In this document: positions 1 to 10,121 of the stretch, piece after piece
How positions within the stretch are numbered: the stretch's first letter is position 1
Layout: every line of letters begins with the position of its first letter
Position numbers and translations under genes: made by a program
The notes under the pieces: model-generated
The model's database searches: none
What the model saw: the letters and a program-made list of their open reading frames with translations, nothing else
Told to the model about the DNA's origin: nothing
Source of the DNA: Pelagomonas calceolata
Lineage: Eukaryota > Sar > Pelagophyceae > Pelagomonadales > Pelagomonadaceae
Direction: 5' to 3'
Assembly: GCA_918797485.1 (NCBI GenBank)
Contig: CAKKNE010000002.1
Location: 1-64,000 of the forward strand
DNA: 64,000 nucleotides

Positions 1-230
1 TAACCCTAACCCTAACCCTAACCCTAACCCTAACCCTAACCCTAACCCTAACCCTAACCCTAACCCTAACCCTAACCCTAACCCTAACCCTAACCCTAAC
101 CCTAACCCTAACCCTAACCCTAACCCTAACCCTAACCCTAACCCTAACCCTAACCCTAACCCTAACCCTAACCCTAACCCTAACCCCAACCCTAACCCAA
201 CCCTAACCCAACCCTAACCCAACCCTAACC
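1..230. repeat. Telomere repeat array
   Basis: Uninterrupted CCCTAA units run from base 1 to about 185. Degenerate units (CCCTAACCCAAC) continue to about 230. The C-rich strand reads 5'->3' inward, so this is a left chromosome end of TTAGGG type. Confidence 0.99.
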
Positions 231-231
231 C

Positions 232-757
232 GCGCTCCTGCCACCAAAGACTACCCACAACCTCAATCCTGATTCCTAGCACTAACATTCAGCCCCAGGG
301 CCCTTCGGGCCCTGGGGCCAGGGCCCTTCGGGCCCTGCCTGGGGAGCGGGCCCGAACCCTAACCCTATGTCCCGCACCAGCCACCAAAGACTCCCCACAA
401 CCTCAATCCTGACACAGAACACTAACATCCAGCCCCAGGGCCTTCGGCCCTGGGGCCAGGGCCCTTCGGGCCCTGCCCGGGTAGCGGGCCCGAACCCTAA
501 CCCTATAGATCTAGATAGATGTCCTGCATCAGCCACCAAAGACTCCCCACAACCTCAATCCTGACACAGAACACTAACATCCAGCCCCAGGGCCTTCGGC
601 CCTGGGGCCAGGGCCCTTCGGGCCCTGCCCGGGGAGCGGGCCCGAACCCTAACCCTACGTCCCGCACCAGCCACCAAAGACTCCCCACAACCAATCCTGA
701 CAGAACACTAACATCCAGCCCCAGGGCCGGCCCTTCGCCCTGCCCGAATAGGAATTA
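232..757. repeat. Subtelomeric tandem repeat, ~140 bp unit, four copies
   Basis: The phrase CCACCAAAGACT recurs at 241, 381, 533 and 671, giving periods of 140, 152 and 138 bp. Each of the first three units contains two GGGCCCT-rich palindromic stretches and ends with an internal CCCTAACCCTA, so telomere sequence is built into the unit. The fourth copy is cut short near 757. The second-to-third junction carries an extra AGATCTAGATAGAT stretch. Small open frames here are artefacts of the repeat. Confidence 0.9.
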
Positions 758-819
758 ACTGTTACATTAAGTATAGTAGTAATAGTACGAGTCACACAAT
801 ACTTATTTCCCTTGAGTCA

Positions 820-1808
820 TCACGCTGCCTGGCAGAGTCGCCGCGGCGGCGCGGGCGCCGCGGCATACCCTGCTTTGGCGAGGCGCCGATTAATTCCGTC
901 CTCGTGGGCGAGCCCGACGACGGCGACGACGCGCTGCGGCGCGGACCGCGGCTGCTCCGAGAGCCGCGACAGAAGGCTCTGCGTCATGTACTCGTCTCGC
1001 TCGTCGACGAGCGCAGAGTATATATTCGGCAGCGATTCCCGGAGATCATTGACCAGTTCTTTCACCGTCGATCTCGTCTTGATCGTTTCGATGGCGCCCG
1101 TCACTGAATTTTTGTCGCCTAGATCCACGGGCTCGGCCATCCCGCTTATGGTCGTCGCGAGGGCCTCGAACCGTTCAAAGTCTTGAGACCTGCGCAGAAA
1201 ACGATCTGAAGTGCCGCGTAATATGATTTGTGCGCCGCTTGCGACGACGTCTGCTGAATCGCGGCCGAGAGCCGTCGGAGCGTTTCGTCGACGTCCCTAT
1301 CGGCGAGGAGTATCTGAATATTATTCTCTCGCGCTTTTGTCAGCGCCACGGAGAATTCCCTTCCGGAATTCAAGCCGAGGTCGTCGAGGCTTTTGTAGAG
1401 GCTCGACAGCAGAGAGCCGACGACCCACGCACCAGTGCGCTCGAGCAGCGATGGGCGACGCGGTGGCTGTGGCGTGCTCGCACTACTGGCGGCGGCCGGC
1501 GCGCCCTTGAGTCGCTTCCGGTCGAGCTCGAGCATGACGAGTGTTGGCTGCACCGCGTCAATGGTTTGCGCGACGAGCTCTGCCGACTTTTCGGACACGT
1601 GTGCAGTGCCAACGATGTAGACCTGGCGATTGCCATTGCTCCACACAGCGACGGCGTCGTCGCACGCGGGCGGCACCGCGACGGCGGGGCGCGCGCGCGT
1701 ACCCAGCGCTGCAGCAGTAGCAATGGCCCCGAGGTCTCGCCTTTTCAGGACGCGTTGTGAGCTGTGGAGCGCGCGGACGAGTGCGACATGGCAGAGGATC
1801 AGGCGCAT
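820..1808 (-). CDS. TraB/PrgY-family protein
   Basis: Two exons give 309 aa (1808-1249 and 1189-820; GT-AG intron of 59 bp). The first half has the TraB signature VYIVGTAHVS, then LELDRKR and GREFSVAL...LLADRDVDETLRRL. The second exon has LVDERDEYMTQSLL and VAVVGLAHEDGI, the usual closing motifs. TraB-domain proteins occur in bacteria, plastids and mitochondria; their chemistry is poorly known, though the conserved Gx2H and Glu resemble Tiki-type metalloproteases. The N terminus is basic and hydrophobic, so organelle targeting is plausible. A 44-bp intron starting GCACAAATC would also keep the frame, so the splice donor is not certain. The gene is divergent from the protease at 1.9 kb. Confidence 0.75.
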
Positions 1809-1877
1809 ATTTTGATGCCACGTGCCGCAGCGGTCGCGACGCTGCGTCTACCGCCGTAGGCGATTAATGGTGGTCTA

Positions 1878-3731
1878 TTGCTACCGGTTTGCAGCCTTAC
1901 TGGTACGTTTGGCCGCTCACGCGCTGGAACCCGCACCGCTGGCCTGGTGCCAGTCTGGGCCGAGCCTGGGCCCGCAGCGGTGCGAACATTGCGTGTAGCG
2001 CTCACCCGGCGACGGCATCGATCAATAGAGCAGCGCTGCACATTGTTTGTGCGCAAGGCAGTGCTGTGGCTCTGCATCACCAATTGCGCACACGCCGCAC
2101 AAAAGGCGCATGTCGCGGCACGCGTGCTCTGCTGCGCGATCGGCTGCGCGCCCGTTCATTGTCACGCCGCGCCGCTGCCGATCGTGGAGGAAGCCGTCGA
2201 CGCGTTGCGCAGTCGCGGCTCGGCACTCACGACGCAGCAGCAGGTCGCGGCCGCGGATGCGCTGCTAAAGGCCGCCGACGCGTACGGCGGCGTCGTGTCG
2301 CTCGAGCGCTCGAACGTAGCTACGGCGCTCGGCAATGCGCCGTCGCGCGGCGTCGTGCTCGTCAAGGACTCGAACGTGCGCGGCGTGCTGACCGTCACGG
2401 CGCTCGAACAAACGTCACCGCTCTTTGCGGGCGGCCTGCGCGTCGGCGATCGCGTCGTCGCAGTCGACGGCCGCCCTGTCGCCGACGCCGCGTCCGCGCG
2501 CGCGGCCGCCGAGTCGGTCCGCGCCGCGTCGGTTCTGCGAGTCGAGCGCGGCTCCCGCAAGTTTGACGTCGACGCGACCACGACGCCACAGGCGGCCGCT
2601 GTTTTGCGTTCGCCGGCGGCGACTGCCGTCGACGTCGACGGAGTCATAGTGCTACGCGTCGCCTCGTTCACCGACGGCGTCCGCGACGAATCGGCGAGGG
2701 CGATCCGAGCCGTTGCCGCTGGCCGCAAGAGCGCTCCGTACGTCATCGACGTGCGGTCGAACCCCGGGGGGTTCGCCGACGAGGCCGCCGCCACGTTTGG
2801 CCTCTTCGCGCCGGCGGCTACGCCGTTCGCCACGGCCGTCGGACCAAATGGAGCCGTCGCCGCTAAGTACGTCGCATCGGCGCCTCCAACGGAGCTGGCC
2901 GTGCCGGCGCCGACCGCTCTCGCGGTGCTTGTTGACGAAGACACGCGCTCGGCCGCCGAGCTCTTCGCCGCGGCCGTGCGTGCGCAGGGCGGCACCGTCG
3001 TTGGCCAGACGACCTTTGGGAAAAGAAGTGCCCAGAGCTTAGTGCCGCTGCGGGCCGCTCCGAACTACGCGGTCCGCATGACGACCGCACGAACGGTTGA
3101 CGCTACGGGCGCCGACGTCGACGGCATGGGCGTCGCGCCCGACTTGGCCGCTGGCACACCGAGCAGCGCGCTCGACGAGCTACTACTGCGTCGCGGCGCC
3201 TTTTTCGACTTTGCGACGTACTTTGATCGATTGAATCCGGGGCTCGACGATGCGAAAGTCGAGACGGTCCTGTCGCGCGACGGCGCGAAGCTGTGGCGAA
3301 GTTTTGTGAAATCGTGGAACGGAGGCATCGACGACGACGACGCGCTGCCCGACTACCCGTCGAGTGTGCAAACGGCAGCCGCGCGAGCCGCGCAAAAGCA
3401 ATTGACGCGGGAGCTCGTGGCCGACGCTACTTCCAGGCGCACCCTACCGCCGCGCGCCGTCGAGGCAGTCCTGGCGCGGAGAGGAGCGATCCCATCGCGC
3501 GCCGCGACGGCCGGCGACGACGAAGCGTTGCGGCTCGCGCTCGACGTCGTCCGACCGCGGGACGGCTTGTCCGCAGCGAGACTCGCCCGACTCGACGCGT
3601 CGAGGGCGGCCGCGTCGGACCGACCACCCGCGAGGACGTCCCAAACGGTCGTGGGCTTCGACCCCGACGCCGAGTGCCTGCCGCTGCAGACGTGCGACGC
3701 GCGGCGCTACGTGTATGTTGTTGAACCCTAG
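1878..3731 (+). CDS. C-terminal processing peptidase (S41 family, CtpA-like)
   Basis: The frame is open from 1878 to the stop at 3729-3731. A PDZ domain lies near 2400-2560 (GGLRVGDRVVAVDGRPV). The S41 catalytic part follows, with the serine region DEDTRSAAELF and the lysine region TFGKRSAQS, spaced as in carboxyl-terminal proteases. In photosynthetic eukaryotes this family includes the thylakoid-lumen enzyme that trims the D1 precursor of photosystem II. A hydrophobic stretch ending near 2170 (CCAIGCAPVHCHA, then APLPIVEE) looks like a lumen-type signal. No ATG lies in frame upstream of the domain, so the true start is probably in a short unplaced first exon. About 200 residues after the protease core are not recognised. 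Confidence 0.75.
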   Translation: MLPVCSLTGTFGRSRAGTRTAGLVPVWAEPGPAAVRTLRVALTRRRHRSIEQRCTLFVRKAVLWLCITNCAHAAQKAHVAARVLCCAIGCAPVHCHAAPLPIVEEAVDALRSRGSALTTQQQVAAADALLKAADAYGGVVSLERSNVATALGNAPSRGVVLVKDSNVRGVLTVTALEQTSPLFAGGLRVGDRVVAVDGRPVADAASARAAAESVRAASVLRVERGSRKFDVDATTTPQAAAVLRSPAATAVDVDGVIVLRVASFTDGVRDESARAIRAVAAGRKSAPYVIDVRSNPGGFADEAAATFGLFAPAATPFATAVGPNGAVAAKYVASAPPTELAVPAPTALAVLVDEDTRSAAELFAAAVRAQGGTVVGQTTFGKRSAQSLVPLRAAPNYAVRMTTARTVDATGADVDGMGVAPDLAAGTPSSALDELLLRRGAFFDFATYFDRLNPGLDDAKVETVLSRDGAKLWRSFVKSWNGGIDDDDALPDYPSSVQTAAARAAQKQLTRELVADATSRRTLPPRAVEAVLARRGAIPSRAATAGDDEALRLALDVVRPRDGLSAARLARLDASRAAASDRPPARTSQTVVGFDPDAECLPLQTCDARRYVYVVEP

Positions 3732-3820
3732 ACCAAGGGGTGTTTTGTAAATTATACTGTTTTAAGTCTGCTTCTTGCTTCTTACTACGCAGTCCGCACG
3801 ATGGCCGCTTTGGCTTGTTT

Positions 3821-3844
3821 GCTAGTGTCTTACGTGCCGCTAGC
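3821..3844 (+). promoter_or_regulatory. CTAG-flanked dispersed motif, copy 1
   Basis: GCTAGTGTCTT, a short variable spacer, then CCGCTAGC. It lies 187 bp upstream of the SF3B4 start in an otherwise featureless 300-bp gap. Related copies lie at 5292, 28805, 31581, 37369 and 55820, each upstream of a start codon. The ends are inverted (GCTAG/CTAGC), suggesting a protein-binding site. Function is inferred only from recurrence and position. Confidence 0.5.
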
Positions 3845-4030
3845 TCACATTAATAATTGGCCTTAGAGTCGCCGCAAAAGCCTCGCGCCGCGCGGCTCCT
3901 TGGCAGAAAAGCCGTGGACAAGAGAAATCTGCAAGCTGCGCAGCCGTGCGTCACGACCTGTGCTTAACCAGGCCGCTCGCCCGAGACCGCCCAACACCAG
4001 CCCGCGGCGACAGGCGCCGCCTGAGCCGCC

Positions 4031-5098
4031 ATGGCCACGGGCCCCGTCGAGCAGCGGAACCAGGACGCGACGTGCTACGTGGGCAACCTCGACGAGCAGC
4101 TCACCGAGGAGCTGCTCTGGGAGATGATGCTGCAGGCGGGCCCCGTCTCGAACGTGCACCTGCCGCGCGACAAGGTGACGGGCTCGCACCAGGGCTACGG
4201 CTTCGTCGAGTTCCGGAGCGAGGAGGACGCGGACTACGCGCTCAAGGTCATGAACATGGTCAAGCTCTTCGGCAAGCCGCTGCGCGTGAACAAGGCGTCG
4301 CAGGACCGGCGCGCCGTCGAGGTCGGCGCGAACCTCTTCGTCGGCGGCCTCGACGGCGACGTGGACGAGAAGCTGCTCTACGACACCTTCTCGGCCTTTG
4401 GCACGATCTCCGAGACGCCCAAGGTCATGCGCGACCCCGACACGGGCGGCTCGAAGGGCTACGGCTTCGTGAGCTACGACAGCTTCGAGGCCTCGGACCT
4501 CGCGATCGAGTGCATGCACGGCCAGTTCCTCTGCAACAAGCAGGTCCAGGTCGGCTACGCCTTCAAGCGCGACTCGAAGACCGAGCGCCACGGCTCGCAG
4601 GCGGAGCGGCTGCTCGCGGCGAACAACCCGAACAACGCCGTCCAGCCCCACACCATGTTTGGCACGGGCGCGCCCGCCGTCGCCGGCGCCTTTTCCGCCG
4701 CGCCCGCCATGCCGCCGCCGCCGCAATTCGCCGCCATGGGCGTGCCGCCGCCGCCGCCCGGCGCCTTTGGGGCAATGATCCGCGTGGAACTCTCAACCTT
4801 CACGCCGTTTCTGATGTGACATTTGCTTCCTCCGCAGGCCATGCCCCCGCCGCCGCCGCCGCCGCCGCCCGGCGCCTTCGGGGGCATGCCTCCGCCGCCG
4901 CCGCCGCCGCCGCCGATGGGTTTCCCGGCGGCGCCCGGCGGATTTCCTCCGCCGCCGCCTCCTCCGCCGGGGGCCTTCGGCATGCCCGGTGGCGGGATGA
5001 TGCCTCCGCCGCCGCCGCCGCCGCCGCCGCCACCGATGATGGCGCCGCCGCCGCCGCCACCACCTCCACCGCCGCCGCCGCCGCCGCCGCCGATGTAG
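4031..5098 (+). CDS. SF3B4: Splicing factor 3B subunit 4 (SAP49)
   Basis: Two RRM domains (residues ~15-90 and ~100-180) with RNP motifs GYGFVEF and GYGFVSY. Closely SF3B4-like stretches include [15 protein letters not shown]-type N-terminal sequence, [17 protein letters not shown] and [14 protein letters not shown]3B4 belongs to the U2 snRNP SF3b complex and binds near the branch point. The C terminus is a proline/glycine/methionine tail made of CCG runs (4690-5095). One intron interrupts the tail: either GC-AG, 4772-4837 (66 bp, joining GAFG to AMPP), or GT-AG, 4784-4837. Both keep the frame, and the first restores the repeated GAFG-x-MPPP pattern. The product is 333 aa with the first model. 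Confidence 0.95.
4772..4837 (+). other. Probable GC-AG intron in SF3B4
   Basis: It begins GCAATGATCC and ends TCCTCCGCAG. Removal restores the tail repeat of the protein. A GT donor 12 bp further in would also work, so the GC assignment is probable, not certain. Confidence 0.5.
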
Positions 5099-5291
5099 TG
5101 CGTGCGGCCGTTTTAAAATTATTTGGCTGCTCTTGGGGTACCCGTCGCATCTCCCGTCGCCTCGGCGTTTGTTCCGCGGCGAACCCCGACTGTATCCGTC
5201 TGGCTGCGGCGTCAGAGCTCGAGAAAGACGCTTATGCGTGGCTGTTCGCTGCAGCAGCTAGCCCCCATGGGCCCCAGCCGATCCGGTTGTA

Positions 5292-5314
5292 GCTAGCGGC
5301 TGTAAGACGCTAGC
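5292..5314 (-). promoter_or_regulatory. CTAG-flanked dispersed motif, copy 2
   Basis: The reverse-complement form of the motif at 3821, starting GCTAGCGGC and ending GACGCTAGC. It lies 171 bp before the start codon of the importin-like gene. Confidence 0.5.
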
Positions 5315-5387
5315 AAGCACAGCAAGCAACTCGCTCTGCATTGATGACGGTCTGGACGTGCTCCTAGGCGACCAGGAACGCTTAGTC

Positions 5388-5482
5388 ATGGCGTAGCCAA
5401 CCACCCGAATCCACAAGGCTCGTCGCCACCGGCGTTGAGGCATAGCCAACCACCGAGTTCCGTCGCCACCGGCGAAGGCACC
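5388..5482 (+). repeat. Direct repeat in the leader of the importin-like gene
   Basis: Two consecutive ~45-bp units share GCCAACCACC near the start and CGTCGCCACCGGCG at the end (about 5388-5440 and 5442-5482). The second copy ends just before the ATG at 5485. Elsewhere the 5099-5484 gap holds only the CTAG motif. Confidence 0.6.
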
Positions 5483-5484
5483 CA

Positions 5485-8388
5485 ATGGCCGAGCAGCACG
5501 ATGAAGTAGAGGCCATCGCTGCGGCCTTGGCCTCAGATCCGCGCGCACTCGAGGCCTACAACAGCGCGTCGCCGGCGCACCTCTTGGACTTGCTCGCGCG
5601 CGCGTGCGCTGCGGGCCGCGCCGACGTCTCGGTCTTCGCGTCCTCGGCCCTCCTCGCGGCGGCGAGGCGAGGCGCGCTGCCGCACGAGCACTGGGAGACG
5701 GCGCTTTCCGTATGCGCCGCGCCGAACTGTGCGGAGGCCGCGCGGTCGCAGTGCGCGCGCGCGCTCGCGGCGGCGGCGGCGCGCTCGCCCACGGCCCTCG
5801 ACGACGCGTTGGCGCTCGGCCAACGCGGCGGCATCGCGTGCTGGACGGCGCTCGCGACGGAGTGTCCCCACCGCGGCGGCGACGGCGCGACGCGCTGGGC
5901 GAACGTGGCGGCGGCGGCCCTCGACGCGGCCGCCCAGGCCGGCGACACGATCGAGGCCGTCGCGTGCGCGGCGCGCTGGCTCGAGACGGGTGCGTGCCTG
6001 CGGCGCGGCGGCACGGGCGAGCGGCCGGGCGCGTCGCCACTCGGCGCCGGCGGCGGCGCCCTGGCGCGCTCGGTCGGCGCGGCGGCCGCGTCCGGAGACG
6101 CGAGGGCGGCGCGTGCCGCGTGCGAGGTCCTCGAGGCCGCGGCCGCAGCCGGCTCTCTGCGCCCCGGCGACGACGCCGAGCTCGAGGCGCTGGGGGCGGC
6201 GCACGCGCAGGCGCGCTCGTCGACGGCGAACGCGGACCCTGCGGCGACGCGCGCGAGGCGACGGTTCGCGGCGTGCCTGGCCCGCGTCGACGCCGTGGCG
6301 ACGGGCCGCTGCGCGCGGCCCTGGGACGCCGGAGTCCTCGCCGAGGTCGCCGAGGGCTGCGTCGGAACGGACGCCGCCGCGGCCGAGGCCTGCTGCGCGG
6401 CGTGGTCGGCGCTCGTGCTCACGGGCGGCGGCGCGCGGCGGCTCGCGGACCGGCGGCCCGCGCTGCTCGAGCGGACGCGCGACCTCGCGCCGCGGCTCGT
6501 GGCGCGCGTCGTCTGGCCGCGCGGCGGCCTCGCGGACGCGCCCGAGCCGCTCGACGAGGCGGACGACGACGCGAACGCGGCGCTCCACGGCGACGACGCG
6601 GCGGCGCTCCCGGAGAACGCCGGCGCCTGGACCGAGAGCTTGGAGTGGGACGCGTACCGGCGGCTCCGCGACGCGTTCCTCGGCGAATGTCTGCGGTCGA
6701 CGTCCGACGCGCTCGGCGCGGCGCGGTACGTCGAGGCCGTGCTCGCCGGGGCGCGGCGGGTGGATGCAAACGACGCCGACGTGCTCGCGGCGGCGGCGCG
6801 GTGTCTCTCGTTGGCCGGCCCGCTCCTCGCGCGAGGCGCTTCGGACGACGCGGCCGCGTCCACCGCGCTTTCGAACGCGGTGCACGCGTGCGTGGCCGCC
6901 GCCGCCGCGGCGCCGCCGGGTCCGCGCCAGGCGCGGCTCGTCGCCGCGACGGCGCTCCTGCTCGGCGGCGTGCACAAGTGGCTCTGCGACGACGACGCGC
7001 GGCTCACCGAGGCGCTCCAGTTCTTGGCCTACAGCACGCACGTCGTGGGCGGCGCGGGCCACGCCTGCCGCGCGGCGCGCGCCGTGCTCCAGCGCTGCTA
7101 CGCGGCGGCGGTCGTGCGCACGCGCGGCGGCGCCGCGCGGCTCGTCGCGGACGCGGCGCTGCCGGCGCTCGCCGAGGCCGCCGAGGCGAGCACGGCGCCC
7201 CCCGACGGCGCGCGCGCCGCCTTTTACCGCGCGCTCGGCGCCGCGGCGCTCTGGCCGGGCCGCGACGGCGCCGACCACGACACGCGCGCGGCGGCCGTCG
7301 TCGCGCTCGCGGCGCCGGCCGCGGCGCGCCTCGGCGGCGCGGGCGCGGCGCAGGGCCGCGACCTGCGCGTCGTCGCGGCGCTCGTCCGCGAGGCGACGCG
7401 GCACGGCGCCCAGCGCGCCGAGGCGGCCGTCGCCGACGCGACGCTCGGCGCCGTGCGCGCGCGCTGGCACGCGGCGGCCGGCGCCGGCGACGAGCCCGGC
7501 GGCGCGCTCGAGGACTGCGCCGCGGCCTTCGCCGCGGCCGCGGCGCCGCACGTCGTGCTGGGCGTGCTCGAAATCCTCGCGACGGCGCCGTACTGCGACG
7601 GCCGCGCGCTGCGCGTCGTCAGCGAGGTCACGGACCGCTGGGGCGCCCGCGCCGAGGCAGCGCTCGCCGGAAACGGCAACGGCGGCGGCGCGGACGGCGG
7701 CGCGGCCGTCGAGCGCCTCGCCCGCGGCCTCGCCGTCGCCGTGCCGGCCGTCATCGCCGCCGCGCCGGCGGGCGACGAGGCGGGGCGCGCCCTGCTGACC
7801 CTCGCGGCCGCGGCCGCGGCGCACTGCCCCTCCGTCCTCGCCGACGGCGGCGCCGCGCTGCCGGCCGCGCTCGCCGCCGCCGCGCGCGAGCTGCCCCGGC
7901 ACCGCGAGTCGCCGGCGGCCGCGACCGCGGCGTGCGCGCTCCTCACGGCCCTCGGCGCCTTTGCGCCGGACGGCGAGGCCGAGGCCGAGTCCATGGCCGG
8001 GGCCGACAACGCCGCCGGCGCGTCCGCCTCGGCCGTGGCCGCCAAGTCGGCCGCCGTGCGGCGCGCCCGCGCCGCGCCGGCCGTGCGGGCGGCCCTCGGG
8101 CCCGTGGGTCCCGCGCTCGTCGAGCACTGCGTCGCGCCGGCGTTCGAGGCGAGCCCGCCGCTCTTGCCGCGCGACCGCGGGTCGGCCCTGCTCGCGCTGC
8201 ACGCCCTCGCCCCCGACGACGTCGCCGCGCTCGCGGCGACGATCGCCAGCCGCCTCAGGCCGGACCTCGCGCCCGAGCTCGCGGCGGCGCTCGCGCTCGC
8301 GCGCGAAAAGGGGCGCACCGCCGCGCGCCGCCAGCTCATCGCCGTCTTTTCCAAAGCGGCGCTCGACGCACCACCGCCGCCGCCCTGA
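5485..8388 (+). CDS. Large helical-repeat protein, importin-beta/transportin-3-like
   Basis: An intronless 967-aa frame built almost wholly of alanine-rich amphipathic helices, as in HEAT/ARM solenoids. The N-terminal layout (short helices, then LLDLLARAC, FASSALLAAAARRG, EHWETAL) and the central EWDAYRRLRDAFLGECLRS stretch resemble the transportin-3/importin-13 group, where a similar helix follows the cargo-binding region. If correct, it carries proteins through nuclear pores with Ran. Extreme alanine content (GC-driven) makes the family call weak; another HEAT protein such as an exportin is possible. A long antisense frame on the minus strand is a composition shadow. Confidence 0.5.
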   Translation: MAEQHDEVEAIAAALASDPRALEAYNSASPAHLLDLLARACAAGRADVSVFASSALLAAARRGALPHEHWETALSVCAAPNCAEAARSQCARALAAAAARSPTALDDALALGQRGGIACWTALATECPHRGGDGATRWANVAAAALDAAAQAGDTIEAVACAARWLETGACLRRGGTGERPGASPLGAGGGALARSVGAAAASGDARAARAACEVLEAAAAAGSLRPGDDAELEALGAAHAQARSSTANADPAATRARRRFAACLARVDAVATGRCARPWDAGVLAEVAEGCVGTDAAAAEACCAAWSALVLTGGGARRLADRRPALLERTRDLAPRLVARVVWPRGGLADAPEPLDEADDDANAALHGDDAAALPENAGAWTESLEWDAYRRLRDAFLGECLRSTSDALGAARYVEAVLAGARRVDANDADVLAAAARCLSLAGPLLARGASDDAAASTALSNAVHACVAAAAAAPPGPRQARLVAATALLLGGVHKWLCDDDARLTEALQFLAYSTHVVGGAGHACRAARAVLQRCYAAAVVRTRGGAARLVADAALPALAEAAEASTAPPDGARAAFYRALGAAALWPGRDGADHDTRAAAVVALAAPAAARLGGAGAAQGRDLRVVAALVREATRHGAQRAEAAVADATLGAVRARWHAAAGAGDEPGGALEDCAAAFAAAAAPHVVLGVLEILATAPYCDGRALRVVSEVTDRWGARAEAALAGNGNGGGADGGAAVERLARGLAVAVPAVIAAAPAGDEAGRALLTLAAAAAAHCPSVLADGGAALPAALAAAARELPRHRESPAAATAACALLTALGAFAPDGEAEAESMAGADNAAGASASAVAAKSAAVRRARAAPAVRAALGPVGPALVEHCVAPAFEASPPLLPRDRGSALLALHALAPDDVAALAATIASRLRPDLAPELAAALALAREKGRTAARRQLIAVFSKAALDAPPPPP

Positions 8389-8557
8389 CGTTGTGTTCTG
8401 GGCGACTTTAATTAACTAAAAAAGGAAACTTCTACGGTGTTTACATGCCTTAGTACCCGTGTTCCGGCGCGAAAGACCCAGTGCCGCCACCGCCTGGATA
8501 AATGTCCCGTGATGTATGCTGACTGAAACACATCCTATATCCGGGGCGGCAGGAGCT

Positions 8558-9752
8558 TCAAATGGGCCGCTCGCGGTAGCGATTCAGCAGCCGCGCGCCT
8601 CGATACTTGAGCTTCCGCTGCTTCTTGGGCTGGGCGCGTTTGGCGGGGCGATGCGCCGCGGCGAGCGCGGCGTGCAGGTCGGCGACGCCCGTGGCGCGCG
8701 TGGCCTTGTTCGACCGCAGCGCGTCGGTGAGCTCGTCGGCGCGCGCGACGGCCGGCGGCGCCGTCCGCGGCACGGCCTTCGGCGGCCGCGCCTTTTCGCG
8801 CGCCTTGGCGGCTGCCTGCGGTTGGGGTCGCGGTGTGAGATGCGTGGTCGGAAGCGAATTTTCGAACAAGAGAAGAATCCCACGCCGCCAAAAGAACAGC
8901 CTCGGCCTCGCGCTCGTCGAGCTCCCGTCTGAGTCGCTTGAGACCATCAAAGGCTGCGCGCTGGCGTTTGCCCTCGTCCCGCTGGCGCTTTTCAAAGGCC
9001 TGGAGCCGCGCGCGCTTCATGCGGTTGCGCTGCGCGCGCCCTTTCTTGAGCGACCGCGAGGACTTTTGCGGCCGCGCGCCGTCGGCGCCGGTCTCGCCGT
9101 CGTCGTCGCTTTCGCTTGCGCTTTCGCTCTCGCTGTCGCTCTCGGCCTCGTCCTCGTCCTCGCTCACCTGGCGTCGGCGGTCGCGTTCGGCCCACCAGTC
9201 GGTCTCGGCGTCCTCGGCGGCGCGTCGCGCCGCCTCGATGGCTTCCGCCTCGGCGAGGAGCGCGCGGTGGGAGCTCTTCGACGGATTGTAGCTCGCGCCG
9301 GACGCGTCCGCGCCGCCCGCCGCCGCCGCCGCGCTCGCCGCGCGCCGCGGCCGCCGGCGCGCGCGCAGACTTGTAGCAGGCGCGCACCCGTCGGCCGGCG
9401 CGGCCGTCCACTCGTCGGCGGCGCCCGCGTCGGCCGCGTCGCCCCAGAGGTCCTCCATCGGCGGCGCGGCTGCGGCCGCGGCTTTCGGCGCGCGTGCCCC
9501 AGCGTGCGCGGGCCGCGCCTTGCGCCGTTGCTCGAACTTGCGCAGGAGCGCCGACTCCGTCGGCGACGCCGTCGCCACCTTTTTCTTGGCGGCGCGGCGG
9601 GCGCGCTTCGACGCCGTCTCCGTCGCCGCGTCGTCCATGAAGAAGAGGCTGGCGTCGGGGTGTGCGCGCGCGGCCTCGCCAAGCCGCGCCGCAGCGACGG
9701 CTTCGCCTACCGCCCGCTCGCGCCGCTGGCGCTGGCGTTTGGTCGACGGCAT
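8558..9752 (-). CDS. NOP53: Ribosome biogenesis protein NOP53 (GLTSCR2-like)
   Basis: Two exons, 370 aa (9752-8898; 8815-8558) with an 82-bp GT-AG intron. The N terminus is basic. GASYNPS followed by HRALLAEAEAIE is the family's SYNPS-type motif. Then come an acidic SESES tract, a basic AQRNRMKR helix and a C-terminal DELTDALRSNK...QRKLKYRGARLLNRY block that matches the family end. NOP53 acts in nucleoli: in yeast it links pre-60S particles to the exosome helicase Mtr4 for ITS2 processing. An Mtr4-docking LFxxD-like segment (ASLFFMDD) is visible near residue 35. The intron junction is in phase 0, and joining the halves recovers the conserved C terminus. Confidence 0.8.
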
Positions 9753-9960
9753 TTTGTGTGAGAGTTAGGCTCTCAGAGAGCAGCTACGGCCGTGCGCGGA
9801 GCCCGGCGAGCGGCTCCTGTGTCCCGCGCTGGTGCGAGAGGGCTGTGAAATCACGTAAAACGGTGCGGCGTCACCGATGCGCGTCGTGTGCGCTGCAAAA
9901 TGGCACCACTAGCAAAAATCGCCCGACACGGGTTTTCATCGAACTTTGTCAGCGCTTGAA

Positions 9961-10105
9961 GCAGTTGCAGCGGCTTGCAGAGGCGCCTTGTGCCAGCATT
10001 TATACACCTACGGCAGTAGACGACCGCTGCGACCACTGCGAGCCACGGTTTCGCATCGCTGCGCTGCTGCACAACTGAGCACTTCAGCCTGAAGCAGTGC
10101 TGCCG
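9961..10105 (+). repeat. Left copy of a ~135-bp inverted upstream repeat
   Basis: Shares with the reverse complement of 11657-11792 the blocks GCAGCGGCTTGCAGA, CAGCATTTATACACCTACGG, GACGACCGCTGCGACC, GCTGCTGCACAACTGAGCAC and GCAGTGCTGCCG. The copy ends 16 bp before the ATG at 10122. TTTATAC could be a TATA-like element. The 9753-9960 stretch before it holds nothing I can identify. Confidence 0.85.
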
Positions 10106-10121
10106 GGCAACAACACGCACC

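Noticed and set aside
5533-8202. 889-codon open frame on the minus strand opposite the importin-like gene
   Set aside because: Composed of Arg/Ala/Gly runs typical of the antisense of very GC-rich coding DNA. The plus-strand protein has the helical pattern and starts with ATG.
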